From: Mycobacteroides abscessus ATCC 19977
GTDB lineage: Bacteria; Actinomycetota; Actinomycetes; Mycobacteriales; Mycobacteriaceae
DNA: 64,000 bases
Assembly (NCBI RefSeq): GCF_000069185.1
Contig: NC_010397.1
Span: 4,030,001 to 4,094,000 of the forward strand
Direction of reading: 5' to 3'
The notes under the pieces were generated by a model, which saw nothing but the letters and a program-made list of their open reading frames with translations, was not told where the DNA came from and searched no databases. The translations under genes and the position numbers were made by a program. This document shows, one piece after another, positions 18,732 to 28,506 of this stretch (positions are counted from its first letter, which is position 1; each line of letters begins with the position of its first letter).

Positions 18732-18833
18732 TTACTTGCCGAGTTTTCTGCGCTGCACGCGGGTGCGACGAAGCAGCTTGCGGTGCTTCTTCTTGGACAT
18801 ACGCTTACGCCGCTTCTTGATGACTGAACCCAT
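18732..18833 (-). CDS. 30S ribosomal protein bS22 (AURKAIP1/COX24 domain)
   Basis: A 33-codon gene, almost entirely basic: it starts [18 protein letters not shown] and continues with [14 protein letters not shown]. This matches the AURKAIP1/COX24-domain peptide of actinobacteria (Rv0500B position), identified as small-subunit protein bS22 near the decoding centre in mycobacterial ribosome structures. The start ATG 18833 has AGGAG just upstream; the stop is TAA. The gene lies between the excisionase-like protein and the epimerase, as in M. tuberculosis. Its high basic content and conservation make it a real gene despite its size. Confidence 0.93.
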
Positions 18834-18875
18834 GAACTCCTGCTAACTACTGTGAAATCGTCTTTACCGTGGGCG

Positions 18876-18904
18876 GTGTACAACGGCTGATGCCAGCCGT
18901 ACAC
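18876..18904 (-). other. Imperfect hairpin in the bS22 leader region
   Basis: GTGTAC-AA-CGGCTG pairs with CAGCCGTACAC across a short loop, leaving a two-base bulge. It lies 43-71 bases upstream of the bS22 start, in the 194-base gap after the excisionase-like gene. It could be a terminator of that gene or a leader structure of bS22; nothing else is evident in this gap. Confidence 0.4.
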
Positions 18905-19027
18905 GAGCGCCCCAACCCCTCAAGGCTTAAACCAGGGTGCCGCACGACTCTACCCGTTACGGCCCCCCGTCAGGAAACCGGCCGAATCGGGAAGGTGCTC
19001 TTGTCCAGTTCCTACCCGCCGTTTGGC

Positions 19028-19288
19028 CTACCCGGCGTCGAAGTAGGAGGCCTGCAGCAGATCGTTTACCGCCTTGGCGTGCACCCGGAACGACCGGCCA
19101 ACCCGCACCGCGGGCAGCTCTCCGTTGTGTACCAGCCGGTAGACAGTCATCTTGCTGACGCGCATCAGCGCGGCAACCTCAGCGACTGTAAGGAACTGAG
19201 CCTTCCCGGATTGGCCAGCAGCCGACGCGTCCCGGCCCGGCTTGGCGCCGGCCCCGTCGCGTGCGGATGGCCCGTTCATTGACGTCAT
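19028..19288 (-). CDS. Excisionase/BldC-type helix-turn-helix DNA-binding protein
   Basis: About 86 residues. The C-terminal half is a MerR-like winged-helix of the excisionase family (FLTVAEVAALMRVSKMTVYRLVHNGELPAVRVGRSFRV), preceded by a flexible Gly/Ala/Ser-rich N-terminus. This is the Rv0500A type, close to the BldC family of actinobacterial regulators, and is found between proC and bS22 in the same order elsewhere. The start is uncertain (ATG 19288 or 19279); a longer reading to 19351 lacks support. It is not next to any integrase, so a phage role is unlikely. Confidence 0.85.
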   Translation of the reverse strand: MTSMNGPSARDGAGAKPGRDASAAGQSGKAQFLTVAEVAALMRVSKMTVYRLVHNGELPAVRVGRSFRVHAKAVNDLLQASYFDAG

Positions 19289-19430
19289 CGCATACCCATT
19301 TCCCTCGGCACATGTCGTGCCGCCGATCTTCCCCATCGGCGGTACGGACACGCACGTGCTAGAAGGAGAATAGCGGGACCAGTGGGGTTACTGATACCCG
19401 TGTGGGCTAATTGATCAAGATTTGGTTAAA

Positions 19431-20330
19431 TTACTCTGATGTGATTCCGAGCTGCTCGGAGCGTGTTTTTGCGGCATCCACGGCCGCGTAGACGCTTGCC
19501 CGCAAACCTCCGCGTTCCAGTTCACGCAGCGCAGCGGCGGTAGTACCGCCCGGCGAGGTAATCGTCGCGCGTAGCTCGGCGGCGGTCGTATCCACCTCGG
19601 TGCGGGTCTGCAGTCCGGGGGCGCGATTCTCGTCCGATTCGGCCCGTTCCAAGAGCATCGCGGCGGATCCGGCCATGGTTTGGATGACCAGATCGGTTGC
19701 GACGGGGCGGGTGAGGCCCGAGGCCACCCCCGCGTCGACCAGCGCCTCGACGAGCAAAAAGAAGTAAGCCGGCCCTGATCCGGAAATGGCGGTCACGGTG
19801 TCCATCTGCGATTCGGCGACGGTGATGACGGTGCCGACGGACTCGAGCAGCTCGGCGACGGCACTGAGCTGCTCATCATTGGCGAATCGGCCCTTGGCCA
19901 GTGCGCTTACCCCCGCACCGACCAGCATCGGGGCATTGGGCATCACGCGCACCACCGGTGCTCCGGCCGCCAGCTTGGATTCAAAGAATCCCGTCGATAC
20001 CCCGGCGGCCACCGACACCAGAACCTGCTCGGTTTCCCGCTCGCTGCCCTCGGCGTCCAATTTCGCCAGCGCCGCGGCGATCTCGGTCGTTGCGCTCTCC
20101 ACATCGGAGGGTTTGACCGCCACCACGATGAAGTCGGCGCCCTCGACGGCGTCGGCCACCTCGCTGATCCGGATGGAGTACGCGTCGGCAAGGGCCCTGG
20201 CCCGTGCCGGTACCTTCTCCGAGACAACAATGTCCTTGGCCTGCCGCCCGGCCCTCAGCAGCCCGGAGATGAGTGCTTCGCCGATATTGCCGCCACCGAT
20301 AATTGCGATTCTGGACATGGCGACCAGCAT
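19431..20330 (-). CDS. proC: Pyrroline-5-carboxylate reductase
   Basis: ProC reduces pyrroline-5-carboxylate to proline with NAD(P)H in the cytoplasm. The 299-residue protein has the Rossmann motif IAIIGGGNIGEALISGLL at the N-terminus and the conserved C-terminal signature TSPGGTTAAALRELERGG, plus SGSGPAYFFLLVEALVDAG. The start is ATG 20330 or, four codons later, ATG 20318. Position next to the excisionase-like protein and bS22 matches M. tuberculosis proC (Rv0500). The 160 bases upstream, before the divergent serine hydrolase, hold nothing distinct. Confidence 0.95.
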   Translation of the reverse strand: MLVAMSRIAIIGGGNIGEALISGLLRAGRQAKDIVVSEKVPARARALADAYSIRISEVADAVEGADFIVVAVKPSDVESATTEIAAALAKLDAEGSERETEQVLVSVAAGVSTGFFESKLAAGAPVVRVMPNAPMLVGAGVSALAKGRFANDEQLSAVAELLESVGTVITVAESQMDTVTAISGSGPAYFFLLVEALVDAGVASGLTRPVATDLVIQTMAGSAAMLLERAESDENRAPGLQTRTEVDTTAAELRATITSPGGTTAAALRELERGGLRASVYAAVDAAKTRSEQLGITSE

Positions 20331-20490
20331 GGCAGACCAATTAGCACGTCCGGAAACGGCTTTCCGGCGCGCCGGTGGCGCCGGCGGTGTCTGTGCCCCT
20401 CGATACCCGCAGTCGGCCCGATGGGTGACTCTTCGCAGACCTGACCTGGCGTAGTAGCGCGCAAGCGGATACGCGGACTACAAGTTACAT

Positions 20491-21735
20491 ATGTCACAAC
20501 CGCAGCGTCGCGTGGAGACGGCCCCCGCTATCGCACCCGTCCCCGTCCGCACCGAGCTGCCTGGCGGGGTGCACGGCTGGGCCCAACCCGAGTTCGATCG
20601 GGTGGTTCGCAAGTTCGCGTCGATGTACGTGGGCCGCATCGGCGGCGGCGCACTCTGCGTATATGTGGACGGCGAACCGGTGCTCGATATCTGGGCCGGC
20701 GAGGCGCGTCCGGGCATGCCCTGGACCCACGACACCGCGCCCATCGTCTACTCGGCGTCCAAGGGCGTAACCGCCACCGTCATTCATCGGCTGGCCGACC
20801 GCGGGCTCCTAACCTATGACGCTCCCGTGGCCCGGTACTGGCCGCAGTTCGCGGCCAACGGCAAGGAGTCGATCACCGTCCGAGAGGTGTTGTCGCACAA
20901 GTCCGGGCTCGCCGCGCTCGCCCCGCTGGCATCCACACCCGAGGAACTGCTCGATCACGAACTCATGGAGGAGCGGCTCGCCGCCGCCCCCGTCGGGCGC
21001 TTCTACGGCAAGGCCGCTTATCACGCGATGAGCTACGGCTGGCTGCTGGCCGGGCTCGGGCGCGCGATCACCGGCCAAGACATGCGTGCGCTCTACCGCG
21101 CCGAGATCGCCGAACCTCTGGGGGTGGACGGCATCCACCTAGGACGACCACCTGCCGATTCGCCGACCATCCCCGCGGGGATCTACGCGCACCTCGAGAA
21201 GGCAGTGAGGACGCCCTTCTTGTCGCGGGGCCTGTCCCTCGGCGCGCGCGTCATCGACGCCATACCGGCAGCACGCGGCGCCACCGGCGCGATCCATGTC
21301 CCGGGGGCCGAACGCATCGTCGCCGACAACGGACACACCAGTGCACCGCTGTACGACACCCAGATGGGCGCGGGTAATGCCATCTGCACCGCGCCCGCGC
21401 TGGCCAAGCTCTATGCCGCGTTGAGCAATCGGGGAAGCGTCGACGGCCGTCAGCTGCTCTCGGCAGAGAAGACCGCCGAACTGGCCCGGGGGCGCGGGAT
21501 CCGACCCGGCCTTCCCCTTGCCCGCGATATCTGGGACCTTGGCTACCACTGCTTCCCCGCCCCCGGGCTGCTGGGCGGGTTCGGCCACATGGGCGCCGGG
21601 GGCTCCACCGGATGGGCAGACCCCAAGCGTCGCATCGCCGTTGGGCTGGCGCATAACCACCTGATACTGCCCAACCCGATGCACAATGTGGCCTTCCCCC
21701 GGCTATGGGCCGCCACGGTACGCAGCGCGCGCTAG
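20491..21735 (+). CDS. Serine hydrolase of the beta-lactamase/EstB family
   Basis: A 414-residue class C beta-lactamase-fold hydrolase. The SxxK nucleophile motif is in [10 protein letters not shown] (about residues 89-98) and a Tyr motif is likely in [29 protein letters not shown] near the C-terminus corresponds to the KTG-like region. Mycobacterial relatives are LipD and LipL, esterases rather than lactamases. No signal peptide is visible, so it is probably cytoplasmic or cell-associated. Its stop shares CTAG with the convergent R2lox stop. It has no counterpart at this place in M. tuberculosis, so it is an insertion in the core block. Confidence 0.86.
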   Translation: MSQPQRRVETAPAIAPVPVRTELPGGVHGWAQPEFDRVVRKFASMYVGRIGGGALCVYVDGEPVLDIWAGEARPGMPWTHDTAPIVYSASKGVTATVIHRLADRGLLTYDAPVARYWPQFAANGKESITVREVLSHKSGLAALAPLASTPEELLDHELMEERLAAAPVGRFYGKAAYHAMSYGWLLAGLGRAITGQDMRALYRAEIAEPLGVDGIHLGRPPADSPTIPAGIYAHLEKAVRTPFLSRGLSLGARVIDAIPAARGATGAIHVPGAERIVADNGHTSAPLYDTQMGAGNAICTAPALAKLYAALSNRGSVDGRQLLSAEKTAELARGRGIRPGLPLARDIWDLGYHCFPAPGLLGGFGHMGAGGSTGWADPKRRIAVGLAHNHLILPNPMHNVAFPRLWAATVRSAR

Positions 21736-22673
21736 GCCGTGGCGGCGAGCGCCTGACGGTCCTCCGCGGCGAACGTATCTTCAAGCTGCAGTGGTGAATA
21801 GTCCAGATCGATCTCCGCGAGCGGGCGGCCACGGGCACTGCTGATGGTTCCGAATCGGCGCATACCCTTGTCTGCGGAGTACTGCATGAACTCGTCCAGA
21901 GAAAGCCCAAACGGGGTGTCGTCGCCGTAGAGTTCGAAGCCTTCTTCGGTGAGCCGCAGGGCAATCGGGATGAGTTCGTTCATCCGTGCTTCGAACACCG
22001 ACCAGTTCGCGTCATCGGCCGCGACATGACGCCGGCAGGTGAAGGTGCCCCAAGCCATGTGGCGCCGCTCGTCATCTCCGATCCGGTGCACCAGCTCCTG
22101 CATGCCCGGCAGTATCCCGCGATCCACGCAAATCTTGTGCCAAGCAAAATATCCGGTGAGCGCGAGCATGCCCTCCACAACATGGTTATAGGTCACCGAC
22201 GCACGGACCTGCGCCGCCGGCGACGGGTCTGCGGCCAACATTCCGAGAGCATCGGGCAGCCGATCGAAGAAGATCTCGCGGTAGGCCGGCAGATCGTCGA
22301 GATAGCCGTGCAGATCCTCGCTGACCCCGACGGCGTCGAGCCAGAGCCGAAATACCTGAGTGTGCTTTGCTTCCTCAAAGGCGAACTGCGTCAAGTACAT
22401 TTCATCGCCCAGCCGCCCCTCGGCGCGCATCGCGGACATGAACGGCTGAATATCCTGAGTCACCGATTCCTCGCCCGCGATGAACTGCGCGCATAGCCGG
22501 GTGGCATAGTCGCGTTCGCGTTCGGTGAGCGATTCCCAGTCCGCCCTGTCGCGCGAGAAGTCGATACCGGCCGGATCCCAGAATTTCGCGTTACCGCCCG
22601 CGAATAGCTTGAGCGGCATGGAATCCCAATTGAGCCCTCCGGCCCGCAGCGATCCGTATTGTGTGCGCGTCAT
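21732..22673 (-). CDS. R2-like ligand-binding oxidase (R2lox, Mn/Fe)
   Basis: A 313-residue ferritin-like oxidase very similar to M. tuberculosis Rv0233. All residues known for R2lox are in place: metal ligands Glu68, Glu101, His104, Glu167, Glu202 and His205, and the Val71-Tyr162 pair that forms the ether crosslink. The enzyme assembles a heterodinuclear Mn/Fe cofactor and binds a long-chain fatty acid-like ligand; its physiological reaction is unknown. It is not a ribonucleotide reductase subunit: no R1 gene is nearby. Start ATG 22673 ([16 protein letters not shown]). The two Ddn-like proteins upstream are on the same strand, 73 bases away. Confidence 0.93.
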   Translation of the reverse strand: MTRTQYGSLRAGGLNWDSMPLKLFAGGNAKFWDPAGIDFSRDRADWESLTERERDYATRLCAQFIAGEESVTQDIQPFMSAMRAEGRLGDEMYLTQFAFEEAKHTQVFRLWLDAVGVSEDLHGYLDDLPAYREIFFDRLPDALGMLAADPSPAAQVRASVTYNHVVEGMLALTGYFAWHKICVDRGILPGMQELVHRIGDDERRHMAWGTFTCRRHVAADDANWSVFEARMNELIPIALRLTEEGFELYGDDTPFGLSLDEFMQYSADKGMRRFGTISSARGRPLAEIDLDYSPLQLEDTFAAEDRQALAATA

Positions 22674-22746
22674 AAGGGCCTCCTAGTGTCGACATTGACC
22701 TAGCACCCATCCTGAATGTGACTCAGCCCACAATCAAGGGCCGGCG

Positions 22747-23190
22747 CTAGGCCGGCACGCAGATGATGACGGGGATATCCCGGTCGGTGTTCTTCTGGTA
22801 GCCCGCATAGCCCGGGTTGACCTTGACGATCGTGGGCCACAGCGCGGCCTTCTCCTCGGCCGAGGCGGTGTGCGCCGTAAAGGGGCGTGCGACATCGTCG
22901 ACAGCGATCTCGACGGCCGGGTTCTTCACGAGGTTCTTGTACCAGGCCGGGTTCTCGGTGCCGCCACCGTAGGAGGCCACCAGCACCACCCTGTCGGGCT
23001 CGTAGATGGGAGCGGTCAACAGGGTGCCGCGGCGCTGCCCCGTCTTGCTGCCGATGGTGTACAGCTCCACTGGCTGCATCCCCAGCACCTTCTTGGGATA
23101 GCGCCCGCCGGTGAGCGCGAGCAGTGCTCGGTGACCGTTTTCCAAGAACCAGGCACCAATCCGGATGGCCCAGTCGGGTTGCTTGCTCAC
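22747..23190 (-). CDS. Deazaflavin (F420)-dependent nitroreductase-family protein
   Basis: A 147-residue split-beta-barrel protein of the Ddn/FDOR-A type that uses cofactor F420. Family features are ELYTIGSKTGQRRGTLLTAPI (phosphate binding of F420) and VLVASYGGGTENPAWYKNLVKNP. It is a tandem paralog of the next gene, nine bases apart, with about half of the residues identical by eye. Members reduce quinones or activate nitroimidazoles; the natural substrate is unknown. Start ATG 23190. Confidence 0.88.
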   Translation of the reverse strand: MSKQPDWAIRIGAWFLENGHRALLALTGGRYPKKVLGMQPVELYTIGSKTGQRRGTLLTAPIYEPDRVVLVASYGGGTENPAWYKNLVKNPAVEIAVDDVARPFTAHTASAEEKAALWPTIVKVNPGYAGYQKNTDRDIPVIICVPA

Positions 23191-23199
23191 AAATTCTCC

Positions 23200-23655
23200 T
23201 TATGCCGGTTCACAGATGACGACGGGAATGTCGCGGGTGGTGCTGCGCTGATATCCCGCGTAGGGGTTGCCGAATCCCCGGGTGATCTCCGGCCACAGTT
23301 CCGCCTTCTCTTCCGCCGAGGCGGTACGCGCGATGTACGGCTTGGTCTCGCCGCGCACAGTGATTTCAACATGGGGATCGGCGACGAGATTGAGGTACCA
23401 GGCGGGGTGGTGCGAGGCACCACCCAGTGAGGCGATGACGATAATCCGGTCCGGCCCAAAGACGGGAGAGCTCAACAATGTTGAGCGGCGTTCACCGGAC
23501 TTGCGTCCGATGGTGTGCAGCTCCAGGGTCTGCATGTACCCGAGTTTGTGCGGCCAGCGGCCGCCTGTCAGTTTCAACAAGGCCCGGTGCCCGTTTTCCA
23601 ACACCCACGCGCCGCGCTCGGCGACCCAGTCAGGCGTCTTCTGCTTGTCGCCCAT
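23200..23655 (-). CDS. Deazaflavin (F420)-dependent nitroreductase-family protein, paralog
   Basis: A 151-residue paralog of the downstream gene, with the same layout: TLELHTIGRKSGERRSTLLSSPV, then VIASLGGASHHPAWYLNLVADPHVEI and the C-terminal GYQRSTTRDIPVVICEPA. The differences GRKSGERR and GASHHPAW fit the conserved Ddn-family pattern. The two genes look like a local duplication and are probably cotranscribed with the R2lox gene downstream. Start ATG 23655. Confidence 0.88.
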   Translation of the reverse strand: MGDKQKTPDWVAERGAWVLENGHRALLKLTGGRWPHKLGYMQTLELHTIGRKSGERRSTLLSSPVFGPDRIIVIASLGGASHHPAWYLNLVADPHVEITVRGETKPYIARTASAEEKAELWPEITRGFGNPYAGYQRSTTRDIPVVICEPA

Positions 23656-23682
23656 GCCCGTCTCCCTCGTCAGGTAGCCCGA

Positions 23683-24522
23683 TCAGTTTACGGGCACCAT
23701 GGCGAGCTGGCGAGACTGCACCACCAACGCGCCTTCGGAGTCGATCACCGTGTGCTCGGAATCAAACCAATGCTGCCCGATCTGATTGGTGCTACACAGC
23801 ACGCGCAGCCAACCATCCGCGGGCAGCGTGCGCAGATACGTGGTCAGCTGCACGGTGGGCGCCCAGCCAAAACGCCCCAGCGGGAAGGTCACGGGCACCG
23901 AGATGTCACCGCAGACCAGCGCGAACAGCCCGTCGGGCGCCATATCGCGGGGCCGGGCCCAGAGGACGATCTCGGGCTTGCCGCGCTCGCTCAGATCGCT
24001 CATCGACCGCAGTGACGGGCGCACATCCAACCCGCCAAACAGGTGAAAGATCTCCCCCATCGGATGCCCCTCGGCTATCGGGGCCACTCCCGGCGGCGGC
24101 TCGGCCGGCAGCTGGGTGAGTGCCGGCGGCAGGGCCGTGAGAAGCGGGCCCACATGCTGCTCCGGAGTGCCCAGGGTGACGACGGCATGAACCGCGGTGC
24201 GGTCGCCCTGGATCAGCTCGGCATCAACGAGAGAAATCTGCTTGCCGTGCTTGCGCACGGACGTACGCACCTGCATGTCACCGGGAGACGGCGCGAACAG
24301 GTAACTCGCGCTGACGGCGATGGGCTCACGCTGACCCGCGGATGAGCCGCTTGTGCGAAGACCTTCGGTCAGCGACTCACGCGCCGCCCCCGCGAGCAGC
24401 GCGAGCATCACGCCACCGTGCAGCTTGGGCCCGATCGTCCAGGTGTCATTCAGGTGAGCGTCAAACAGTCCCTCCCCGGCCGGGGTGAGAGACATAGCTT
24501 GCGCGAAGGGGGCATCTACCAC
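23683..24522 (-). CDS. TesB-like acyl-CoA thioesterase (Rv0499-like)
   Basis: A 279-residue double-hotdog protein of the thioesterase II-like family. GPKLHGGVMLALLAGAARESL at the N-terminus and ISLVDAELIQGDRTAVHAVVTLG in the first hotdog, then DMAPDGLFALVCGDISVPVTFPLG and PTVQLTTYLRTLPADGWL in the second, are typical. It probably hydrolyses an acyl-CoA in the cytoplasm. Position matches Rv0499. It begins at 24522, five bases after the isomerase-like gene, suggesting cotranscription. Confidence 0.84.
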   Translation of the reverse strand: MVDAPFAQAMSLTPAGEGLFDAHLNDTWTIGPKLHGGVMLALLAGAARESLTEGLRTSGSSAGQREPIAVSASYLFAPSPGDMQVRTSVRKHGKQISLVDAELIQGDRTAVHAVVTLGTPEQHVGPLLTALPPALTQLPAEPPPGVAPIAEGHPMGEIFHLFGGLDVRPSLRSMSDLSERGKPEIVLWARPRDMAPDGLFALVCGDISVPVTFPLGRFGWAPTVQLTTYLRTLPADGWLRVLCSTNQIGQHWFDSEHTVIDSEGALVVQSRQLAMVPVN

Positions 24523-24527
24523 GCCGT

Positions 24528-25373
24528 CTATCGCACCAGATGAGTTCTGGCGAACTCCAGCGACTCCCTCAAAATGGCCTCGCGCTGGTCTTCGGTGCGC
24601 GCCGTCGAGGTGTGCACCTCCAGCACCACCTGTCCGGTGAAGTCACCGCCCGCCAGCTCCTGACAAACCTGCGCTACGGGCTGAGTTCCCTTGCCGGGCA
24701 CCAAATGTTCATCAACAGACGCGCCTGTGCCATCGGTCAGATGTAGATGCGTTAGCCCAGATCCCATGCGGCGCATCATGTCCAATGCGTCGGTACCGGC
24801 GGTCGCGGTGTGCGACAGATCCAAGGTGTAGTGGGCGTGGTTGGCGTCGGTGGGATCAAACGATGGGGAGAAAGCGGACACTCCGATTCCCGGCCTGCCA
24901 CCGCGGCGTTTCATACGTTCTACCGACGTCTGCCCGGCGCCGAAGAGACGATCGGCCCGCAGGGGGAACATGTTCTCCACCGCCACGTGGACGTCACTCG
25001 AGTCCTCCAGCGCGGCAACCTGTTCGGCGAATCCCTCGGCGTACCGGCGCTGCCACCGAAACGGGGGATGCACGACAACGGTTTGTGCGCCCAACTTCTC
25101 GGCGGCGCGAACGCTGCGTTCCAGCTTCGGGATCGGGTTGGCTCCCCAGACGCGCTGCGACACAAGCAAGCACGGTGCGTGCACGGACAACACCGGCATG
25201 CCGTACTTACGGGAGAGTTTCGCGACGGCGTTGACGTCCTGACTCACCGCCTCGGCCCACACCATGAGCTCGACACCGTCGTACCCGAGCCGGGCCGCAT
25301 ACTCGAAGGCAGCTTCGGTTTTGAGCGGATATACCGAGGCCGTCGACAGACCAACCTTGATCGCAGGGCGCAC
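24528..25373 (-). CDS. Sugar phosphate isomerase/epimerase-like TIM barrel (Rv0498-like)
   Basis: A 281-residue xylose isomerase-like TIM barrel. Expected metal-site residues are visible: a Glu in VHVAVENMFP, His in VVHPPFRW, Asp/His in LDLSHTATAGTDAL and HLHLTD, and Glu in GQVVLEVHTSTA. The family includes sugar isomerases, epimerases and AP endonucleases; nothing here points to DNA binding. It matches Rv0498 by position, between the thioesterase and Rv0497-like genes. Substrate unknown. Confidence 0.85.
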   Translation of the reverse strand: MRPAIKVGLSTASVYPLKTEAAFEYAARLGYDGVELMVWAEAVSQDVNAVAKLSRKYGMPVLSVHAPCLLVSQRVWGANPIPKLERSVRAAEKLGAQTVVVHPPFRWQRRYAEGFAEQVAALEDSSDVHVAVENMFPLRADRLFGAGQTSVERMKRRGGRPGIGVSAFSPSFDPTDANHAHYTLDLSHTATAGTDALDMMRRMGSGLTHLHLTDGTGASVDEHLVPGKGTQPVAQVCQELAGGDFTGQVVLEVHTSTARTEDQREAILRESLEFARTHLVR

Positions 25374-25389
25374 GGTTGGGTAACGCTAC

Positions 25390-26646
25390 CTAATCAACTG
25401 CTTGCAGCATGAGGACAAGTGGACCGAATGCGATCAGGGCTCCCACCACGATGGCGATGAGGATGCTGATCAAGTCCACCGTCTTGCGAATCACCCACAG
25501 CGACGCGACAAGAATTGCGATGAACAACACACCCAGCACCAGGGCGATGCCCTGGTTCCAGCTCCACAGCTCCCGGAATCCGAAGAACAGGCCGGCCCCG
25601 GCAGCCGCCGCCAACAGGTACTGGGCGGCGATCCAGCCGCCTTGCAGGTAGGTCTTGATCTTCTCCTTGCGCTCGGCCTTGGCCTCGGCGTCGGTCTTCT
25701 TCTCGGTCTCGACATCCGCGAGCTGACTGGCCTCGGTGTCGACCGGGCTCCCGTGCTCATTGACCAGCTCCTGAAGCTCATGCTCCAGTTGATAGTCATT
25801 CTCGTCGTAGTCGTTCTCTGCGCCCTCGACATCGTGCTCGGCGTCGTGTGAGTTCCATTCGACGGCCGTGGAGCGCCCGTACTCGCCGTCGTCCTCTTCG
25901 CACTCCGCGTCGTCCTCGTACTCGTCCGCGATGACCTCGGGACGGGCGTCGGGCTCCGGCTCCGCTTCCGGCTGCACGACGGCTTCGGGTTCCGGCTCGG
26001 GTTCAGGTTCCGGCTCGGGTTCGACGGGGCGAGACACCGGCGCCGGCGGAGTCGCGGGAGGCGCGGATGGCGCCGCCGGCGGAACGGGTGTGACCGGCTT
26101 GGCGGCTTCGGGCTTGGGGGTGGGCTTGGGGGTGGGCTCGGAGGTGGGCGCACTGGTGACCGGGGAGATGACGCCGGTGGCGTCGTTGAAGTCGATCGAC
26201 TTCCGCGGTTCACCCGGCCGCGTGGCAGGGGTTGGCGTCGGCGGGAAGATGCTGCGCAGCGAGGACGCCATCGAAGACGGCTGAGCCGGCGTGGACGGCG
26301 TGCTGGGACCACGGCGCGCCGCCTCGTCGGCCATGCTGTCGCCACCGAACAACGCGTCCTCATTGGAACGCAGGTAGGAACGCGTCTCCGACGGTGCCGC
26401 TGCCTCGGGCGCCTTGGTTGCCTCGGGTGCGGCGGTTTCGGCGGCGGGCGACGGATTGGGACGTGCCCGGCCGCCCTTCTTGTCACGGATGACGGGGATC
26501 TCACCGGTCAGCTCGGCGACCGGGATCGCATCGGCGTTACCGCGCATACGGCGGCGGTGTCCGCTGATCTTGCCTTCGGCGGCACCATTGCGCGCCAGCA
26601 GCTCGGCAACCGATACCGGCCGCTGCGTGTCGTCTGACTCGGTCAT
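25390..26646 (-). CDS. Acidic, proline-rich membrane protein (Rv0497-like)
   Basis: A 418-residue protein with a long disordered N-terminal region and three C-terminal transmembrane helices (about 340-362, 368-386, 392-412). The first 60 residues contain VSVAELLARNG and a basic GHRRRMRGNADAI segment, which is common to this mycobacterial family. The middle is Pro/Ala-rich, then strongly acidic with Glu-Pro dipeptide repeats (about 203-230) and Asp/Glu runs. Longer than the M. tuberculosis homolog (about 310), mainly through the low-complexity region. Envelope-associated; function unknown. Directly downstream of Ppx/GppA. Confidence 0.85.
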   Translation of the reverse strand: MTESDDTQRPVSVAELLARNGAAEGKISGHRRRMRGNADAIPVAELTGEIPVIRDKKGGRARPNPSPAAETAAPEATKAPEAAAPSETRSYLRSNEDALFGGDSMADEAARRGPSTPSTPAQPSSMASSLRSIFPPTPTPATRPGEPRKSIDFNDATGVISPVTSAPTSEPTPKPTPKPEAAKPVTPVPPAAPSAPPATPPAPVSRPVEPEPEPEPEPEPEAVVQPEAEPEPDARPEVIADEYEDDAECEEDDGEYGRSTAVEWNSHDAEHDVEGAENDYDENDYQLEHELQELVNEHGSPVDTEASQLADVETEKKTDAEAKAERKEKIKTYLQGGWIAAQYLLAAAAGAGLFFGFRELWSWNQGIALVLGVLFIAILVASLWVIRKTVDLISILIAIVVGALIAFGPLVLMLQAVD

Positions 26647-26703
26647 GTCCTCTCCTACCGTCCGAGGCTAATGTCGCCGGCCCTGCGGCTCCGGGGACGG
26701 GTC

Positions 26704-27651
26704 TTAGTCCACAAATGCGGTGCCATCCGCTTCGCTGTCCAGCTTGCGCAAAATCAGGCCCTCGCGCAGAGCCCAGGGACAGATATCGACCGCCTCTAAC
26801 GACAGAGCACGCATGCTTGCCTCCGCGACGAGTGCTCCGGCGACGATCTGAGGCGCCCTGTCGACACTGACTCCCTCCAACTCCGCACGGTCTGCGGTCG
26901 TCATCCGCGAGATGAATGCGATCAACTGACGCAGTCCGCTTGCTGTAAGTGTCCTCTTAACTCGTGGTCCTGCGCCGGAAGGTGCAGCACCGGTGAGTCG
27001 CGCAAGCGACCGGAACGTTTTCGAGGACGCTACGGCCAGGTCAGGCACCCCGGCCGCCGCCACCTGTTTGGCGGCGTCGACCAGTTCCGATTCCAGCCAG
27101 TCACGCAGCATAGCGACGCGGCGCCGTCCCGGCGGATCTTCGGCCAACCACTCCCGGGTCAACCGGCCTGCCCCCAGAGGCAGGGACAACGCGATGTCGG
27201 GTTCTTCGTCGACTCCGCACGACATCTCCAGAGAGCCGCCGCCGATGTCGAGGTTGATGATCCGTCCGGCGCTCCAGCCGTACCAGCGCCGCACCGCCAG
27301 GAAGGTCAGCCGCGACTCGTTGACACCGGAGAGGACCGCGAGGTCTACGCCGGTCTCCTTCTTGACCCGGGACAGCACCTCATCGGAGTTGGTGGCGTCG
27401 CGTACCGCGGAGGTGGCGAACGCCATGATCTCCGTGCAGCCAGAGCTGCGGGCAATCTTTGAGAACTCTCCGATGGTGTGCACCAGGCTGTCCGCTCCCT
27501 TACGGGTGAGCTTGCCGGATTCATCGATGGCCTCTGCCAGACGCAGCGCGGCCTTGGTGGAACTCATGGGTGTGGGGTGCCCACCCCGTCGGGCATCAAC
27601 CACCAACAGGTGCACCGTGTTGCTGCCGACATCCAGCACGCCTAATCGCAC
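26704..27651 (-). CDS. Ppx/GppA-family exopolyphosphatase
   Basis: A 315-residue actin-fold phosphatase. The phosphate 1 motif [15 protein letters not shown] is at the N-terminus and the phosphate 2 motif [15 protein letters not shown] is at about residues 137-151. It matches Rv0496 (Ppx1), which hydrolyses short polyphosphate and can act on pppGpp-type substrates. It lacks the C-terminal HD-like domain of larger Ppx proteins, as expected for this short group. Start at 27651, divergent from the Rv0495c-like gene 34 bases away. Confidence 0.92.
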   Translation of the reverse strand: MRLGVLDVGSNTVHLLVVDARRGGHPTPMSSTKAALRLAEAIDESGKLTRKGADSLVHTIGEFSKIARSSGCTEIMAFATSAVRDATNSDEVLSRVKKETGVDLAVLSGVNESRLTFLAVRRWYGWSAGRIINLDIGGGSLEMSCGVDEEPDIALSLPLGAGRLTREWLAEDPPGRRRVAMLRDWLESELVDAAKQVAAAGVPDLAVASSKTFRSLARLTGAAPSGAGPRVKRTLTASGLRQLIAFISRMTTADRAELEGVSVDRAPQIVAGALVAEASMRALSLEAVDICPWALREGLILRKLDSEADGTAFVD

Positions 27652-27685
27652 GCTGGACAGGTTAGTGGGTCTACCGTTGACATCT

Positions 27686-28501
27686 GTGACGACGCTGCCA
27701 AAACAGCCCTTTGGACGTGACGCCTCCCTCGACGGTCAGGAGGTGGAGCTCGACTTCGCCCGCGAGTGGGTGGAGTTCTATGACCCGGAGAACCCGGAAC
27801 ATCTGATCAAGGCCGACATGACCTGGCTGCTGTCGCATTGGACCTGCGTGTTCGGCACACCGGCATGCCAGGGAACCGTTGCTGGGCGCCCCGACGATGG
27901 TTGCTGCTCACATGGGGCCTTTCTGTCCGACGCAGATGACCGGGCGAATCTGGATGATTCGGTCAAAAAGCTCACCGACGCCGACTGGCAATTCCGGGAG
28001 AAGGGGCTGGGCCGCAAGGGCTACCTCGAGAAGGACGAGCTCGACGGGGAAAAGCAGTGGCGCACACGCAAGTACAAGGGCGCCTGCATCTTCTTGAACC
28101 GTCCCGGCTTCGCCGGTGGCATCGGCTGCGCCCTGCATTCCAAGGCGCTCAAGCTGGGCGTGGAGCCGTTGACGATGAAGCCCGAGGTGTGCTGGCAGCT
28201 GCCGATCCGGCGGACGCAAGCCTGGGTGGACCGTCCGGACGGTTCGCAGATCCTCAAGACGACGATTACCGAGTACGACCGGCGCGGCTGGGGTGAAGGC
28301 GGCGCAGATCTGCACTGGTACTGCACCGGGGACCCGGCAGCACATGTCGGCAAGAAGCAGGTGTGGCAGTCGTACGCCCCGGAACTGACCGAGCTGCTGG
28401 GCGAAAAGGCATATGCGGAGCTGGCCGCGATGTGCAAGCGCCGCAAGGGACTGGGACTGATCGCGGTGCATCCCGCCACGGTCGCCGCGGCGCCGCACTA
28501 G
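27686..28501 (+). CDS. Conserved Cys-rich cytoplasmic protein (Rv0495c-like)
   Basis: About 271 residues. A cluster of cysteines ([22 protein letters not shown]) is followed by further ones ([41 protein letters not shown]), a pattern that suggests metal binding. Conserved in mycobacteria at this position; the function is not known. The start is taken as GTG 27686 ([12 protein letters not shown]); a TTG at 27677 is possible and no clear Shine-Dalgarno is present, so a leaderless transcript is likely. Upstream reading in the same frame overlaps Ppx/GppA and is not coding. Confidence 0.85.
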   Translation: MTTLPKQPFGRDASLDGQEVELDFAREWVEFYDPENPEHLIKADMTWLLSHWTCVFGTPACQGTVAGRPDDGCCSHGAFLSDADDRANLDDSVKKLTDADWQFREKGLGRKGYLEKDELDGEKQWRTRKYKGACIFLNRPGFAGGIGCALHSKALKLGVEPLTMKPEVCWQLPIRRTQAWVDRPDGSQILKTTITEYDRRGWGEGGADLHWYCTGDPAAHVGKKQVWQSYAPELTELLGEKAYAELAAMCKRRKGLGLIAVHPATVAAAPH

Positions 28502-28506
28502 CGCCC

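Noticed and set aside
19028..19288. Phage excisionase
   Set aside because: The fold is the same family, but the gene is in conserved core synteny (Rv0500A position) with no integrase nearby.
20491..21735. Antibiotic-resistance beta-lactamase
   Set aside because: It has the SxxK fold signature but no signal peptide, and it resembles LipD/LipL-type esterases.
21732..22673. Ribonucleotide reductase small subunit
   Set aside because: The residues, including the Val71-Tyr162 pair, are those of R2lox, and no large subunit is adjacent.
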